A DNA stretch of 64,000 bases from Daedaleopsis sinensis (taxonomy: Eukaryota > Basidiomycota > Agaricomycetes > Polyporales > Polyporaceae). The notes under the pieces are model-generated. The model had not been told where the DNA came from and did not search any database. It saw only the letters and a list, made by a program, of their open reading frames with translations. The first letter of the stretch is position 1. The number at the start of each line of letters is the position of its first letter. The DNA lies in contig CM066300.1 of the NCBI GenBank assembly GCA_033807695.1, forward strand, positions 2,046,001 to 2,110,000. The letters are read 5' to 3'. Shown here piece by piece: positions 9,454-21,794 of this stretch. Made by a program: the position numbers and the translations under genes.

Positions 9454-12400
9454 ATGTTTTACGACCCCGCTACTGCCAAAGACCTCAAGCCATGGCTCAT
9501 CAAGACCCTTGAACCAATGTCTGCAGCTGCCACTTTCATCTGACTTCTCCAGTCATACTGATATATTCTTCCTTTGTCTCCAGATGCGATGCCGAGCCCG
9601 GTGCCCTCGCGGAATACATTCTCGCCCTTCTTAAGCATAACGCGCCCGAGCCCGAGCTTCGAAAAGAACTGACAGTGCAGCTGGAGGAGTTCCTCGAAAA
9701 AGGTGCGTCCGCTCGTGTATTCGCCGCTCCGGAGCTGTTGTTAAAGTCTCGTGTGCCCCCGGGAAGAATGCTCGACCTTCATCGACACCCTTTTCACTGC
9801 ACTACGAACCAAGTCCTACCTCCCATACTCCGCCACACCATCCTCATCGTCCGCGCCGAACTACCCCTCCTCCAGCACATCCACCGACGGCGGCATTCCC
9901 ATACCCCTAGACGGCCTAGTGCATGCTTCGGGCTCCTCGCCCGAACGTGGGCGAAAACGGGGGATTGACCAGGACGAATATGACACGCACGGGCCCTCGA
10001 AAGGTGCTCGGTTGAACCAGGACGAATTCTCGAGATACGGTGGCCGGGGAGACGGGCGGACATCGTGGGGCGGTCGGAACGATCGCAATGGTGCGAGGAT
10101 GGACATGAACGGCGCGAGGGCGGACTTCATGGACGGTGGAATGGCGGGCATGGGCATGGGCATGAACGGTGGTGGGATGGGCATGACCGGGCGCGGTGGA
10201 CAGAACTACCAACCACCAGAGCAGCGTCGCGGGATATGCCGGGACTATCACAGTGCGTACACTACATGGCCTCTCTTGGTTTCCCTCACCTAACCGCAGG
10301 GTACGCGTCCGACAGACAACGGGTACTGTGCGCGGGGCGCGTTTTGCAAGTACAGCCATGGAGAGGATGCGGTGATTCCCGCCCACATGTTCCCCGTGCC
10401 AGGGGGTGGCGGTATGCCGTTCATGCCCATGATGGGACCAGGAGGGATGCCTTTCCCAATGCCCGGTGCATCCGGTGGCGGGTATGACCCTCACGAGCGT
10501 ATGGAAATGCGGCCGATGAGTGGAATCGCCGCTACTGGAGGCCGGCCTGTACGCTCGTCGGTGCATTCACGGGACGAAGGAGACGCGCCAATGGGCCGAA
10601 AACCCGGTGAACTACCGGTCATTCAGGACCTCACTCCTCAAGTGCCCATAGAAGATGTCTCGCCACACAATACTGGAGAAGGCTTCCGACCACAACAGAG
10701 ACCATCTATGGATAACATGGTCCCTCCTGGAGATATGACCATGATCATGAACGGCATGAACGGCATGAACGGCATGAGCAACATGAACGGTATGAGCAGC
10801 ATGGCCGGCATGGATATCCCTCAGCAATTCCCGGTTCCGGAGAGTAGTGCCGCCACGCCTTCAAGATCACATCCCCCGAACAGTCGCGGTGGCGGCACTC
10901 GTGGTCGCGGCAGAGGGACGTTTGGTGGCGACGCGCAGAGCTTCCGCCCCGAGAGACGGAACGACAAGACTCTCGTGGTAGAGAAGATCCCAGAAGACAA
11001 GCTGACGCTTGGTGCTGTCAACGACTGGTTCAGCAAGTTCGGGACTGTCACCAATGTCGCTGTCGACGCTCCTAGTGCGAAGGCTCTCGTGAGTTTCTCG
11101 AACCACGAGGACGCGCACAAGGCCTGGAAATCCGAGGAGGCTGTCTTCGGTAACCGGTTCGTCAAGGTCTTCTGGCATCGGCCCTTGGAAGGCCACGGAC
11201 AAGCTGGCCAGCGTCTGCTTGCTGCGTCCGCCCCAATTGTCGCTCAGAGATCGACAGTCCCTGCTCCCCCCAGCTCCGCCGCTGAGGGTTCACCCGCATC
11301 TCACACCGCTACCGCTACCCCTACACCCTCTTCTCGTAATGCCTCAACGTCATCCGCATCTGCTTCTCTCGCAGCAAAGCAGAAATTGCTCGAGCAGCAG
11401 ATCGCGGAGCAAAAGACTCTCATGGGCAAGCTCTCGAGCGCATCTCCCGAGGAGAAAAAGCAGATCATGGCTCGCCTGCGCAAGCTCAACGAGGAGATGA
11501 AGCCAGCCCCTTCTGCTTCATCTTCCCAGACGCCACCCCCTGCTGCGTCGACCTCCACTGTGCCAGCGAAACGAGCGGTTTCGACACCGCGAACAGAGGA
11601 TCAGGAGCGGTTAGAACGCGAGCGCCTGGACAAGGAGCTCGAGATGCGCGGGACTCCCGATGGGGAGGAGACCACCGAGCAGCTTCAGGCAAAACTGGAG
11701 AAGCTCAAAGCGGAGGTAAATTGCTCCGTAACCTTGTCTCTGACGCATAGACTCAAACATGCTTTAGGCCGCAAGTCTTGGTATCCCAGTCGCATCGGAA
11801 GCTCCGTACGGAGGCTCGACATATCGGCCATACCGGGGCCGTGGACGGGGCGCCCGTGGGAGCTTCTACCGCGGCGCGATGCGCGGCGGGCCCCCGCGCG
11901 CGAGCATGAAGCTCGACAACCGCCCGAAGAAGCTCGTGGTGAAGGGCGCCTCCGCAGAGTCCCTGCAGGCCGTGCGCGACTGGTACGAGGTGCGTACAGT
12001 CCAGTCGTCTGCGGCGTACACCGCTGGCGCGACGCGTGTTCTGATGACGTTGGTTTGGTTTGGTGCGTGCAGACGACCGGGCAGGTCGACGCGGTCGAGA
12101 CGGTGGACGGCGGCGACATCCTCGTCTCCTTCCGGAGCCGCAGCGCCGCGGAGCAGGTACGTAGTCGCGTTGCTGCGCGTGCTGTGTCGGATTCGAGCTG
12201 ATGGTGCATGTATTTCAGGGATTCGCGAAGGGCTCGCACATCGCTCTGGTGGGCCCTGTGCAGGTGTTGTGGCATACCGGCCAGTCGAGCGGGACGCGGA
12301 CGCAAGGGCCGTCGGCCTCGCCAGTGCCCGCGCCCGCATCCTCAGCCACGCACAAGGACACCGTCATGGACGGCGTGCCAGCGTCGATCGAGGACGGGGA

Positions 12401-12479
12401 CGACCTGCACATGCTCGAGGAGGCCGAAGACGAGGCGGGGAGGTGGGGCGGGGATGATGACGGATTCGGGATGCTCTAA
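9454..12479 (+). CDS. RBM26: RBM26/27-like RNA-binding protein (PWI-like, CCCH, two RRMs)
   Basis: Nuclear RNA-surveillance type protein; the fission-yeast counterpart Rmn1 works with the exosome-targeting MTREC complex. Order: an N-terminal PWI-like helical domain (MFYDPATAKDLKPWLIKTLE...); a Gly/Met-rich linker; one CCCH zinc finger (C-R-D-Y-H ... N-G-Y-C-A-R-G-A-F-C-K-Y-S-H); a Met/Gly/Pro-rich section with MNGMNGMNGM repeats (~10741-10815); RRM1 (TLVVEKIPEDKLTLGAVNDW); a Ser/Thr-rich linker and coiled coil (EQQIAEQKTLMGKL...EEMK); an RGRG patch; and RRM2 (KKLVVKGASAESLQAVRDWY). The acidic C-terminus ends DDGFGML. The intron after codon 22 restores E-P-I-C-D-A-E-P. The assignment rests on the shared domain order. 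Confidence 0.8.
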
Positions 12480-13140
12480 CCCCGACCCGACGACGTGCAT
12501 CTCCGTGAAACGTCGTGTCGCGCTACGACTGTCTTTGTTATCGGACCCGTGCGCCTGCAGCTGCTTCCGTCCGTTCTGTCTCTCCGTCCTGTAAGATCTA
12601 TACCGCGCTCAGCCATAATCGAGAACAGCGACCCGCATGCAAGGGTCGCTACACCGCCCTCAGGCGTAACGCTATAGTTCCCCAAAGTGTGCTGGACCGT
12701 CGAAAGCGATATGAGTGAACTACATGGCGGACTGTATAACACGGGCCTCCAGACGGGCTCGGGCGGTGGTAAGTATGTACTCAGGGGCTGAATCCATTGG
12801 CCTTGCAGTACAAGCATTCTCGTGACGTAGGACTGAACATCCTTGACATACTACAGCTTGCAAAACCTGGAGTAGGGTCCAGGAGTAGTGAATGCACATT
12901 TCTCGATCTCGATGCAGATGCAAGGATGGTATTGGGTGATGCTACGGTCGATGTACGGTGTATGCAAGTGTATCGTAAAGACTGTTCTCTAACCGTTCTC
13001 TACGGCAACGCAGCTCAAGAAACCCGTTTTCCAAGTGCGACGGTTCGCTGCAGATAGCGTGATAGATGTTGGATGGATGTAGATGTATATACACATTGTG
13101 ACATGGGAACCCCGCCAAGTCGATTCCCGTGCCCGCGGCG
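12480..13140. other. Intergenic between convergent genes
   Basis: 3' flanks of the RBM26-like gene (+) and the single-pass membrane protein gene (-). No supported gene. Confidence 0.5.
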
Positions 13141-14701
13141 CTATGAACGACCGTGCGTGCTCGCCCGGTTCTTGCGCAGCTTCCCTGATGGTTCCCGTCG
13201 GACGTCGGACGTGTGCGTGGGCGTGGGCGTGGGTGCGGGTGCGGGTGTGGCATACGGCGCGGGCGGCTGCGCCGCGATCGCAGAGACTGCCAACGGCGCG
13301 GGATCGTGCGGCCGTCCGCGCGCTGGCTCGCGGGCATAGTGATAGCTGTAGGTGCCGTTCTCGATGCTCGCTCGTCCGTACATCGAGGGGAGGCGCGGCA
13401 CGGGCGGGAGCGGGGACCCGGGCGCCACGAACACGGTCGAGGATCGCGAGGGTGACGGCGTGCGTGCGCGCGGGACACTGACAGCGGGTGCGGACGGCGC
13501 GGGTGGGCGGCTGCGGGCCGCAGGCGGCTGGGACTGGGAGCGACGGGACCGTGTGCTCGCGCCGTCGCTGTCTGGGAGGGACGCGGAGGAAGATACTTTG
13601 TGGAGCGCACTTCTTTGTCGGGTGAAAGAGGGTCGTGGCCCCGCTAAGGTGGGAGGAGAGGGACGGATCGCGCCCGTTAATCAGAGAACAAGGGGCAGAT
13701 GTCAGGAGAAACGTACAGGAGGGATGTTGGGAGCTGCTGCTCGTCTCCCGCTCGAGGCGTGCCATGCTTGGGGGGCGCGACCCAGCCATCACCCATAGGT
13801 CTGCCGCGCTCTTCCTGTCACCACTGCCGTAGAAACTGTTCGTGCGCTCGTGGACGTGTCCGCCAGATGCTTGGTACAGCTCGGGCGCGAGCGGCGCAGG
13901 CAGTACAATCTGGATGTTGCTGTGGATGGAATGCGCGGGGCCACGGAGAGTGTTCATCGATTTTGACTGTGACATGGAGTGCATGGTACCCGCGGAAGAG
14001 ACCATGGACAACGGTCGGGAACGTGAACGTGGCGTGCGTGGGGGACGAGGACGAGCAGCCGCCGAACTGTGCGCACTCGTCGACAAGGACATAGAAGAAG
14101 ACTCGACCGAGTGGTTGAGATCAGAGGGTGATGCGGGACTGTTCGCAGCCACATCCGATACGATATCACTCGATGAACTTGCGACACTAGTCATGCTGTT
14201 GTGAGCAACAGCACTGTATCCCGGCAGGAAAGATGGGTTTGGCGGTACAAGGGTCGGAGTCGGATATGGTGAGCTGTCCGCAGAGTGAGGGTCCTCACCT
14301 GCCCAACTGCTTTCGCGGGTAGGACCATGGCTGGTCGAATAATCGGGACTGCTGCGGATGAGGGACGCGTTGCTTGCACTGGCGGCGAGGAAGTGGGAGG
14401 AGTAAACCTTTGGGTGAGGCTGAAATAGATGTGGTTCAACCCAAGTTGTTGGGCGGGTAGCAGCGTTGCGGTCGGTGAACACGGCAAGCTGCTGTTCGCG
14501 GTGGTGTGCGAGGTCTTGAACGGGAGGAAGAGGGACTGTGCGGGAGCCACGACAGTGACGAACAAGGGATCGCCACGCAAAAAGAGCAAAGACAAGGAGG
14601 ACAACGGAGCCCGAAACGACGGCTATAATGATAATGGTCGAAGTAGAAAGCTTGCCCCCCGAGTCTGCATCCCGCCGGACGATGGACAAGACATCGGGCA
14701 T
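13141..14701 (-). CDS. Single-pass membrane protein with Ser/Pro-rich cytosolic tail
   Basis: Function unknown. The ATG at 14701 gives a short extracytoplasmic N-terminus followed by one strong transmembrane helix (STIIIIAVVSGSVVLLVFAL, residues ~20-40), then basic residues and a long Ser/Thr/Pro-rich tail. There is one intron of 73 nt (13644-13716). Splicing it joins ...S-S-Q-H-P-S to S-G-P-R-P-S-F-T-R-Q and leads to a C-terminus with a conserved-looking PPVPRLPSMYGRASIENGTY segment, ending STHGRS at 13141. The unspliced frame runs on into a simple-sequence shadow, which supports the spliced model. A membrane sensor or adaptor role is possible but unproven. Confidence 0.65.
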
Positions 14702-15174
14702 AGTCTTGCAGGTAGTCTGTGAGGCTGGTCGTGACCGGGGGGAGTGGAGTGACGAACGAGTGTGCTGGCGAAGTGAAGGAAGGAAAGATGGGATGTCAAT
14801 ACATAAGCAAGAGGTCTATCCGGGTGTGGTTGACAGGGTGGGTTTCTCAAGGCGGAGTGACGCGCGGTCGGCAGGGCTTGCAGGCGGGTGGGAGCGGCGA
14901 GGCGGGGGTCGCGACGGCGGGGCGGGGAGGGAGGAGGAGGAGGAGGAGGAGGAGGAGGAAGATGCAAACTGCAGACTGAGCGAGAGATGGTGGCTGCGAT
15001 AGGGATAAAGGAGAACAGTTTCGGAGGCGGGTCGTTCGGTCGCACATGCCTGAATAGGAAGCCCCCCGAATCCTGGGCAACGCCGACGCCCTGCCTTCTC
15101 CAGGCACACCGCTCTCCGGCCGGAGCGCCCTCTCCTCCTCCGTCGCCCGACGCGCCTCGCGTACGGCGGTGACA
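14702..15174. promoter_or_regulatory. Divergent upstream region with GGA repeat
   Basis: Lies between the membrane-protein gene (-, start 14701) and the PXA gene (+, start 15175), so it must carry both promoters. It contains an uninterrupted (GAG)n purine tract at 14931-14959. Confidence 0.5.
14931..14959. repeat. (GAG)n trinucleotide microsatellite
   Basis: About nine to ten consecutive GAG/GGA triplets ending in gaagatgc. Likely length-polymorphic. Confidence 0.8.
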
Positions 15175-17203
15175 ATGGCCACCGTCCCGCCCTCTGCCCG
15201 CCGCGTCGGCCCTCGCTCCATCCAGTCCTTCGCCTCCTCCACCGCCGAGAGGGCCTCCGTCGTCAACAGGCCGCCTGGAGCCAAGCCTGTCACCCTTACA
15301 AAGCGTCTCCTCTTCCCCACACTTCCCCCCGACGCCGACCTCCCGCCCCTCCTCCTACATCCTGGCGCCGCACCCGAGCTCAATGCAGAGCTCTACGACT
15401 TTGTGGCCCTTGCTCTCCGTGCGTTCGTCAATACTTGGTGGACGAAGATCACGCGATACGACAAGGAGTTTCTGCCTGAAATCACGCGAATACTCACCGT
15501 CGTGATCCAGACTGTCGAAGCCCGACTCCTCGCGACGGACCTCTCCCCGCTCGTCTTCCGCGACCTCCCTACGCTACTCACCCAACATTGGTCCGACTAC
15601 CGGAATGCACAGGCAAAGCTGCATACATCCTACGCCGGCGGCGGCGCGGCCTCCCTTCCTCAGCTATTCCACCAGATGCAGCCCCATATGGCAGTCTCCG
15701 CGGAGGGGGTGGTAGATCCTGTGTACGTCCGCCAGGCTGTCGATCACATACTGAAGGCCTGCTTGCCGCCAGAGGATTACGAGCCAGAGACCGAGCGGTA
15801 TATCGTCCGCGAGATTGTCCTGAAGGTCCTGGTCGGGAGTGTGCTGCCACGTATCACTCAGCCATGGTTCATACACAAGATTATTCTTGACCAACTGGGT
15901 CCCGAGAAGCCTGTGGACAATGTGTCAGAGGTGCGTACCCTGCTCTATAACAGTCAATATATTTGGACATTTGTGTCGGCCAGGGCATGCCTAAATATAC
16001 GCATTGTGTACATACCTCCCACCCCAGTCGGCAATACATACCGCATTTCGACCATATGCTTGCCCTGTCCGACAGCGGTCATCGTGCAGTGAACGTTTTG
16101 ACAGTCGCTAATCCCTCACTTGCTCCCCCAGCTACCAGATCATGTGCATGACACGATAGCCTCACTAGACGACCGCCCAAGATTGCATAGAAGGACCTCA
16201 CAACAGTTCTCGTTCCAATCCCTCGCAATATTCTTCCTCTCAGCCGTTCAGTCTGTGTCCGGGCTGGCCCTGACCCTTCTTCACGGATACAAGCAGGCCA
16301 GAGACACCCTCAAGCGAGTGAACCAAAGCAATAGCCCACATGCGACAGAGAAGCTGACCGACGGCCCAAACGGAAGCCCTGAGGACCATACTACCGCTGC
16401 TCACACCCGAAGTGAAGGCAGCACTCATGTGCAGGCATTCCCAGGTGCACTCGCAGTACCCCCTCCTGCAGCAGCCCCGCCACTACTGCCCACCCCTTCG
16501 TCCGAGTCCGCCTCGTCCATCCGCACCCCATCCCAAGTATCCAGCACGGCCCAAACCCCGGGGGCCTCACCCCCCGCCGCACCCGCCCCTACGCCTCCTC
16601 CTCCTCCGCCTCCCCCGATCCCGAACTACACCCACCCCCCGCTCGCATTCCTGCTCACCCTGCTCACCCCTCCCCCGCCCTCCCTCGCGTCTGCCCCGGC
16701 CCACTCCTCCCTGACGACCGTGCGTGCGCTCACGCACCTCCTCACGCTCCTCGCCGCACTCGCCGCGCCCCTCCTCGCACGCCTGCTCCCCTACCTGCTC
16801 TACACGCACCTCTTCTCCCCAGCGATGCTCGCGAGCGTCGTGCGGAGCGTGCGCCGCGCGCTCTTCCCGGAGGGCTGGCCCGGCCCGCCCCCCGTGGATC
16901 CGACCCCAGAAGAGCAGGGCGAGATGCGGGACGCGGTGCGCAGGCGGCTCGCGGAGCGTGTTCCCGGTGAGTCGCTGTGCATTAGTGCTGTCTCTCAGAT
17001 CTCCAGCTGATGCAGGGGTGTTGATGTTAATAGGGGCCGTCGCGCCGTTGCTGGGGCCGACGCCTGCCGCACGCGCGGCCACGGTCGACGCTGCGCTTGC
17101 GCCGCTGGACGATGCGGCGTGCAACGCCCACCTCGCGATCTTCATCCTGGACCTCGTGCTGCTCACGGTGTTCCCGGAGATGGGTGCCAACGAAGAGATA
17201 TGA
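15175..17203 (+). CDS. PXA-domain (PX-associated) membrane protein
   Basis: PXA domains occur in sorting-nexin-like proteins acting in endosome/vacuole and lipid-contact biology. Start ATG at 15175. Residues ~75-240 match PXA: ELNAELYDFVALALRAFVNT, then WWTKITRYDKEFLPEITRIL and a long helical region with ...LVGSVLPRITQPWFIHKII. An intron follows at 15931-16131, longer than usual. Exon 2 contains a hydrophobic helix (SLAIFFLSAVQSVSGLALTLL), a Pro/Ala-rich linker and a second helical domain (HLLTLLAALAAPLLARLLPY). A last intron (~16965-17032) precedes the C-terminal exon ending MGANEEI. There is no PX or RGS domain, so this is a short PXA-only type. The precise role is inferred. Confidence 0.75.
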
Positions 17204-17495
17204 TTGCCAAGAGCAGCCTGACGTGCGTATGGATGGGTCCACGGGTATGGGAATATAGTGACACGCCCGTTTACGAAACTCGACGATTGCTAATGAGGAT
17301 TTCACGCATAAGTACACAATAAGGGAGGAGGACGAACAGAATCGACAGGGGGTGGCCCACGTAGACTAGCGATATAGGGATTACATACGGTCTTCGGCTC
17401 GGCGTAAGATACAAAGCGTCAAGACTTCTTCCAAGCGTACACCATTACAGACTGCAACACGGCGGCGGCCATTAGCGGCGATTCACAAACCCCTC
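17204..17495. other. Intergenic between convergent genes
   Basis: 3' flanks of the PXA gene (+) and the 6-phosphogluconolactonase gene (-). No coding signal. Confidence 0.5.
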
Positions 17496-18352
17496 CTACA
17501 ACCTGAACGGTGTTCTGGGGTACTGGACCTTCCCCGCAGCATCCTCGTGGACGAACCAGTACAGATGTCCGGGATGCACTGGGCGGACGCGGCTCGCGGG
17601 GAGACCCTCCTCCGGCTTATCAAGGATGGTGTGGAGTGTGTCCTGCTTGCCCGCGCCCACCGCGACGAACGCGACCCGGGCGGCGTGGTTGAGGACGGGG
17701 TAGGTGAGCGTGATGCGCTTCGGGGGCGGCTTCGGGCTGTCCTCGATGTACGCCACCCAGCGGTCCTCCTCGCTCAGGAGCTCGTGCCCGGGGAAGAGCG
17801 AGCAGGTGTGGCCGTCGGGCCCGATGCCGAGGAGGATGAGGTCGAAGATGGGGAAGCGCGCGGCGTCCCGCATCGCGAACTCCTGGATGAGCTCCTTCTC
17901 GTACGCGTCCGTGAGCTCCTCGAGGTCGTCGAGCAGGTCCGGGTCGATCGTGTGGATCTGCGCGCGCGGGATGCCGGGCGTGAGCTTCGAGAAGAGCTCC
18001 TTCGTGCAGAGCGCGTGGTTCGAGTCTTCGTGATCGAGCGGGACGACGCGCTCGTCCGCGTAGAAGACGTGCCTGTGCGCGGTCGGCGATCGGGAGGGCT
18101 TCAGCGTCTGCGTCTGCGGCGGCGAGGAGAAAGCATGCGCACGCACCATTTGTCCCACTTGACAGCGGGGTTGTTGACGAGGGCGCCGAGCTGCTTGGGG
18201 AGCGAGCCTCCGGAGAGGGCGACGGTGAAGCGGCCCTTCTTCTCGACGGACTCTTTCTGCGCCTTGAGGATGAACTGCGCGAGCGCGTCCATGAGCTCGC
18301 CGCTGGTGGGGAACACACAGAAAACGGGTGCGTGTGGTGCTGTGTTGGGCAT
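17496..18352 (-). CDS. 6-phosphogluconolactonase
   Basis: Hydrolyses 6-phosphoglucono-delta-lactone to 6-phosphogluconate, the second step of the oxidative pentose-phosphate pathway, in the cytosol. The two-exon model starts at the ATG at 18352. Exon 1 has the sugar-phosphate-isomerase-like fold motif [17 protein letters not shown] 74-nt intron (18073-18146) restores [12 protein letters not shown]. Exon 2 carries [20 protein letters not shown] and [12 protein letters not shown], both diagnostic of the family. Length (about 260 residues) is normal. It is divergent from the HIT gene with only 180 bp between start codons. The next pathway enzyme, 6-phosphogluconate dehydrogenase, lies 22 kb away in this window. 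Confidence 0.93.
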
Positions 18353-18532
18353 GGCGACGGCGAGTGGGTGCGCACGCACGAATGGAGGACTTGGTGGTGG
18401 GAGGAAGAGACAAGATAAAGGTCGAAAGTTGAGATCGGCTGTATATTATAATCAGCAGTACTGATGTCATCGCCCAGTGGGCGTCTGCGCAGGCCTACAC
18501 AGAGCTACACAGCTGTACACCCAGGAGCAACC
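18353..18532. promoter_or_regulatory. Short bidirectional promoter
   Basis: 180 bp separate the 6-phosphogluconolactonase start (-) and the HIT hydrolase start (+). An AT-rich tatattataatc lies near 18440. Shared regulation is likely but not shown. Confidence 0.55.
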
Positions 18533-19321
18533 ATGTCGCCGTCTGCCCTCTTGTTCTCGTCGTTCGACGTCTCTCGCCAGGCCTTCTACCGCTCTGGCCT
18601 CGCCTCCGCCATCGTCAACCTCAAGCCAATAGTGCCTGGCCGTCCGTGTCGCCTCTGTTCTCCCCGCCGCTCTGTCCGCGCCGCGGCGCGCCGTCTCACA
18701 CCTCCCACAGATGTGCTCGTAATCCCCACACGCGTGGTGCCGCGCCTTGCGGACCTCAAGCGCGACGAGCTCGCCTCTCTCATGGCCTGCGTTCAGCACG
18801 TCGGACGCGTCATCGAGCGCGTCTACGCTGCGGACGGCCTCACAGTCGCATGCCAGGTGTGTATCTCGTCAGTTCCGTTCAATCAATCAGCTCTCCGAGA
18901 GCATTTGCTCCGTGGACCGATATGCTGGTCGCCGGTCTCCGGCGGGTCGCAGTTGCGCACGTTCGTGCATCTGCACACTCGTAAAGTGATGCATGAGCTC
19001 TGACCGTTCCTCCGGATGGCACAGGATGGGAAAGCCGCCGGCCAGACCGTGCCTCACGTTCACTTCCATCTGCTCCCTCGGAAGCTCCAGGGCGACGCCT
19101 TTGCCAGAAACGACGACGTCTACCCGGCTCTGGAGCGCTCCGAGGGGAGGCTGTCGGATGAGCTACATGGGGTTCCTCAGCCGTTCCAGATGGATGCGGA
19201 CGAGGACCGCAAGCCGCGCACGATGGAAGACATGGAGAAGGAAGCAAGGTGGTTGCAGACTTTCTTCGAGTCCGCCTCAATTTCTTCAGATGGCGACGAG
19301 GGCCGCACTGAGACGGCGTAG
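18533..19321 (+). CDS. HNT2: Fhit-type HIT hydrolase, diadenosine triphosphate hydrolase
   Basis: Cleaves Ap3A-type dinucleoside polyphosphates to AMP and ADP. The ATG at 18533 starts SALLFSSFDVSRQAFYRSGL, then VNLKPIVPG. The first intron (to ~18712) joins this to HVLVIPTRVVPRLADLK. The second (18857 to ~19022) joins ...TVACQ to DGKAAGQTVPHVHFHLLPRK, containing the HxHxH catalytic histidine triad. The C-terminal extension has acidic and predicted helical segments and ends GRTETA. Size and the Gln before the triad region (AGQTVPH) are typical of the Fhit branch, as opposed to Hint. Confidence 0.9.
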
Positions 19322-19468
19322 CTGTTACGTTGTAGATTGAACAGGTATATGTTACGCAGCTGAACTCCATCCTGAATACATGATTGGGTATACTCGTCTC
19401 ATAAGAGGTCGTGCCGTCATATCCAATTCCACGGTCCAAGACAAGGCAAACACATTCGTTGGAATAGA

Positions 19469-21276
19469 TCACGGTGTCGTCGGTACTTTCCTTAGCCAGC
19501 CTCGCAAGACCTTCGGTCCGCTAGCCGGCAACGGATCGGTTGTAGATGACGTCGGAGGGACGGTGGGTGAGGTGGTCGGAGGAGTAGATGGATCACTGGT
19601 GCTCGGAGGCGTTGGATTGGTAGGTGTACCTGTGGATGGGTTGCTAGTGGGAGGCGCGGTAGGATCGCCGGGAACAGGGGCGGTCGGGTCACTGGGAACT
19701 GGATCCGTGGGGTCGCTAGGGTCGCTCGGTGCTGTTGTTTTAGGAACGTCCTTCTCTTCCCAAGTCCCAGGAATGAGTGCGATGGGAAGGAGCCAAGTCG
19801 CTGTGAGCGTGACACCGTACCCTATGTCGAAGCCCTTGATCGTGCCCCACGACCAGGCAATGAAGCCGCTGATATACCCGAGGTACGGTGCTAGACTCTT
19901 CACGAGCATGAGCGCCGGCCGGAGCGCTGGAGGGAGGGCACTGTCGGGCACATTGTTCAGCAGCCACTGCAGCGCAGTGGTGAGCACTGCAACGAGCTTT
20001 CCCGCCTCGATCTCCTTGTCGTTCAACGTCGCGAGCACGGGCGGAGGAAGCCATCTGAGACAGGGTTCAGCATCATGTCACCGCCCACCGAGGAAATGTA
20101 GAGAACTTACAGTCTGTAACCCCACCACATCACTTGCAGGGAGAGCTTCTCCGTCGAGGGGACCCACAGCCTCTTCGTTATCGTCTTAGGTGGGGGCGGT
20201 GGGGGCGTGGTGTCGCGATGCCATGGCCAAGGCCACTTGAACCCTTCCGGCTTCACTCCCGACTCGGACGGCGCGGACGACGTCTGCTGTGGTGGTGGCG
20301 CATCCTCCATCAGCACTTCAACGACAGCGCCCTTCTCGTCCACCGACACGATCTCCGAGCGTGCGAGCTCCACCGACGAGGTGTCGTCGGGGACCAACGG
20401 AGCGTAGAACATCACGCTGTCGTCGTCCTCTAAGACAGAGTTCGTCCCCTCGGAGTCTGCATGCGCATCAGCAGTCGACTTCAACGCCTTCAGCCGGAGG
20501 TTGTCCAGCATCGTCCAGACGCTCTGGCGCCCGCGCGAGATGGATCCATTCATGTAGGACGGCGAGGCGAGCAGCGAGAGGAGGCGCGAGTCCGGGATGG
20601 GCGAAGGAGTACTAGTGTCTGGGGACTTGCTCGCGCCGCCATCCTTCGTGCTCCCGTCGGTGTCTGGCGGCGGCGGGTCGACAGTGGAGAGGAACGGGGG
20701 AACGGACGAGAGCAGGGAATGTATCTTGCGTGCGAGGGGCATGCCATCTGTGTCGTTCGGAGGTGCACTCGAGGTATCTTCGGCATGGGGAGCAGTGGCC
20801 TCTGCATCGGGAATGGATGCCAACGCCTTCTCGACCTCCGGCTGGGACGAGGCGGAGGAGGTGGATGGGGCGGCAGCAAGCGGCACAGGTATAGCTGCGG
20901 CGTTCGTCTCCACATCCTTAGACTTTTTTGCAGCCTTCTTCGCTCCGAGCTTGCTACTGATCAGCCTCTCAAGTGGGTTGGCCTTCCCGCGCTTCGGTGA
21001 GATGGGTGTCGTCTCGTCTTGCACGTCCGGCGCAGGCTGGTCCGAGGTGGGGACTGAGAGGGTGGGGGACGAGAGTGATGGATGCTTCGTGCTGAACGAC
21101 CGACGGAGCGCGATGCGATCGCGGAGAGCGCGAATACCCTTGCCTTTGGCCTTCTCAGCAACAGGGACGGGCGTACTAGGGCTTGTAGCAACCTCTTCCG
21201 TTACCGGGTCCCGGGGCACGGCCGCTGACGCTTGAGTCGCCTCTGGAGTCTGTAGGGGCTGGGCTACGTCGGCCAT
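19469..21276 (-). CDS. Hypothetical protein with basic N-half and membrane-associated C-half
   Basis: Function not recognised. The ATG at 21276 starts a Pro/Ser/Thr-rich region with basic segments (KAKGKGIRALRDRIALRRSF; KANPLERLISSKLGAKKAAK). One intron (~20055-20110) separates ...QVMWWGYRL from WLPPPVLATLNDKEIEAG. The second exon has amphipathic helices (AVLTTALQWLLNNVPDSALP), two likely membrane-spanning stretches (PYLGYISGFIAWSWGTIKGF; GVTLTATWLLPIALIPGTW) and an S/P/T-D-P repeat tail (DPSDPTDPVPSDPTAP...). A TATA box lies ~70 bp upstream. The motifs MWWGYRLWLPPP and WSWGTIKGFD suggest a conserved fungal family. A lipid-droplet or organelle-surface role would be a guess. Confidence 0.65.
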
Positions 21277-21345
21277 GGCAGGAGCGAGCCCCTTGAGGAC
21301 GGCGTACACCGTAGGAGGTGGTGGTAGAGAGAGAAGACCAGGAGC

Positions 21346-21353
21346 ATATATAA
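21346..21353 (-). promoter_or_regulatory. TATA box of the 19469-21276 gene
   Basis: On the minus strand the sequence reads ttatatatg, about 70 bp before the ATG at 21276, a usual spacing for fungal TATA elements. Confidence 0.5.
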
Positions 21354-21794
21354 GAGGGAAATGGGCGGGAGGCAACGGCGGAGGAAGTCAATCGGAGGTG
21401 GTAGAGAGCGGTGCACGTTTCTGTCTCCCGACGCCCCCACGAGACCAGGACAAGCTCAGACCGGCTGGGGTTCCTGACACGGTTTCCATCATCCTGCCGC
21501 ACGGCTGTCGCATGCCTCCTGCTTCTCTTTCTCCGTTCTGTGGCCACCCATGTGCGAGAGGATCTCAGAAGGTGATCATGCTCATTCTCCTCTCCCGCAG
21601 AAGCCAACCGCACGACCATAAGGTCCACGAGCAGTCAGACTAACTCGAGCTCCACAAACATATCCTATAGTTGATACGTACTCCGAGGGACGGAATGAAG
21701 TATTGAGTGCATCACATACGTCGTGACAGCCGTTAATCATTGCAATGCGACCATGCATGGGTACATTGCCATACATCATGAACGTAGAGAGTAA

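Noticed and set aside
12942..13610. Arg/Pro/His-rich frames antisense or shifted within the 3' exon of the single-pass membrane protein gene
   Set aside because: Simple-sequence shadows in GC-rich DNA. The spliced frame ending at 13141 has coherent composition and correct splice phase.
17547..18464. 305-codon plus-strand open frame opposite the 6-phosphogluconolactonase gene
   Set aside because: It mirrors the GC-rich codon pattern of the conserved minus-strand exons, starts without family support and has no recognisable protein features.
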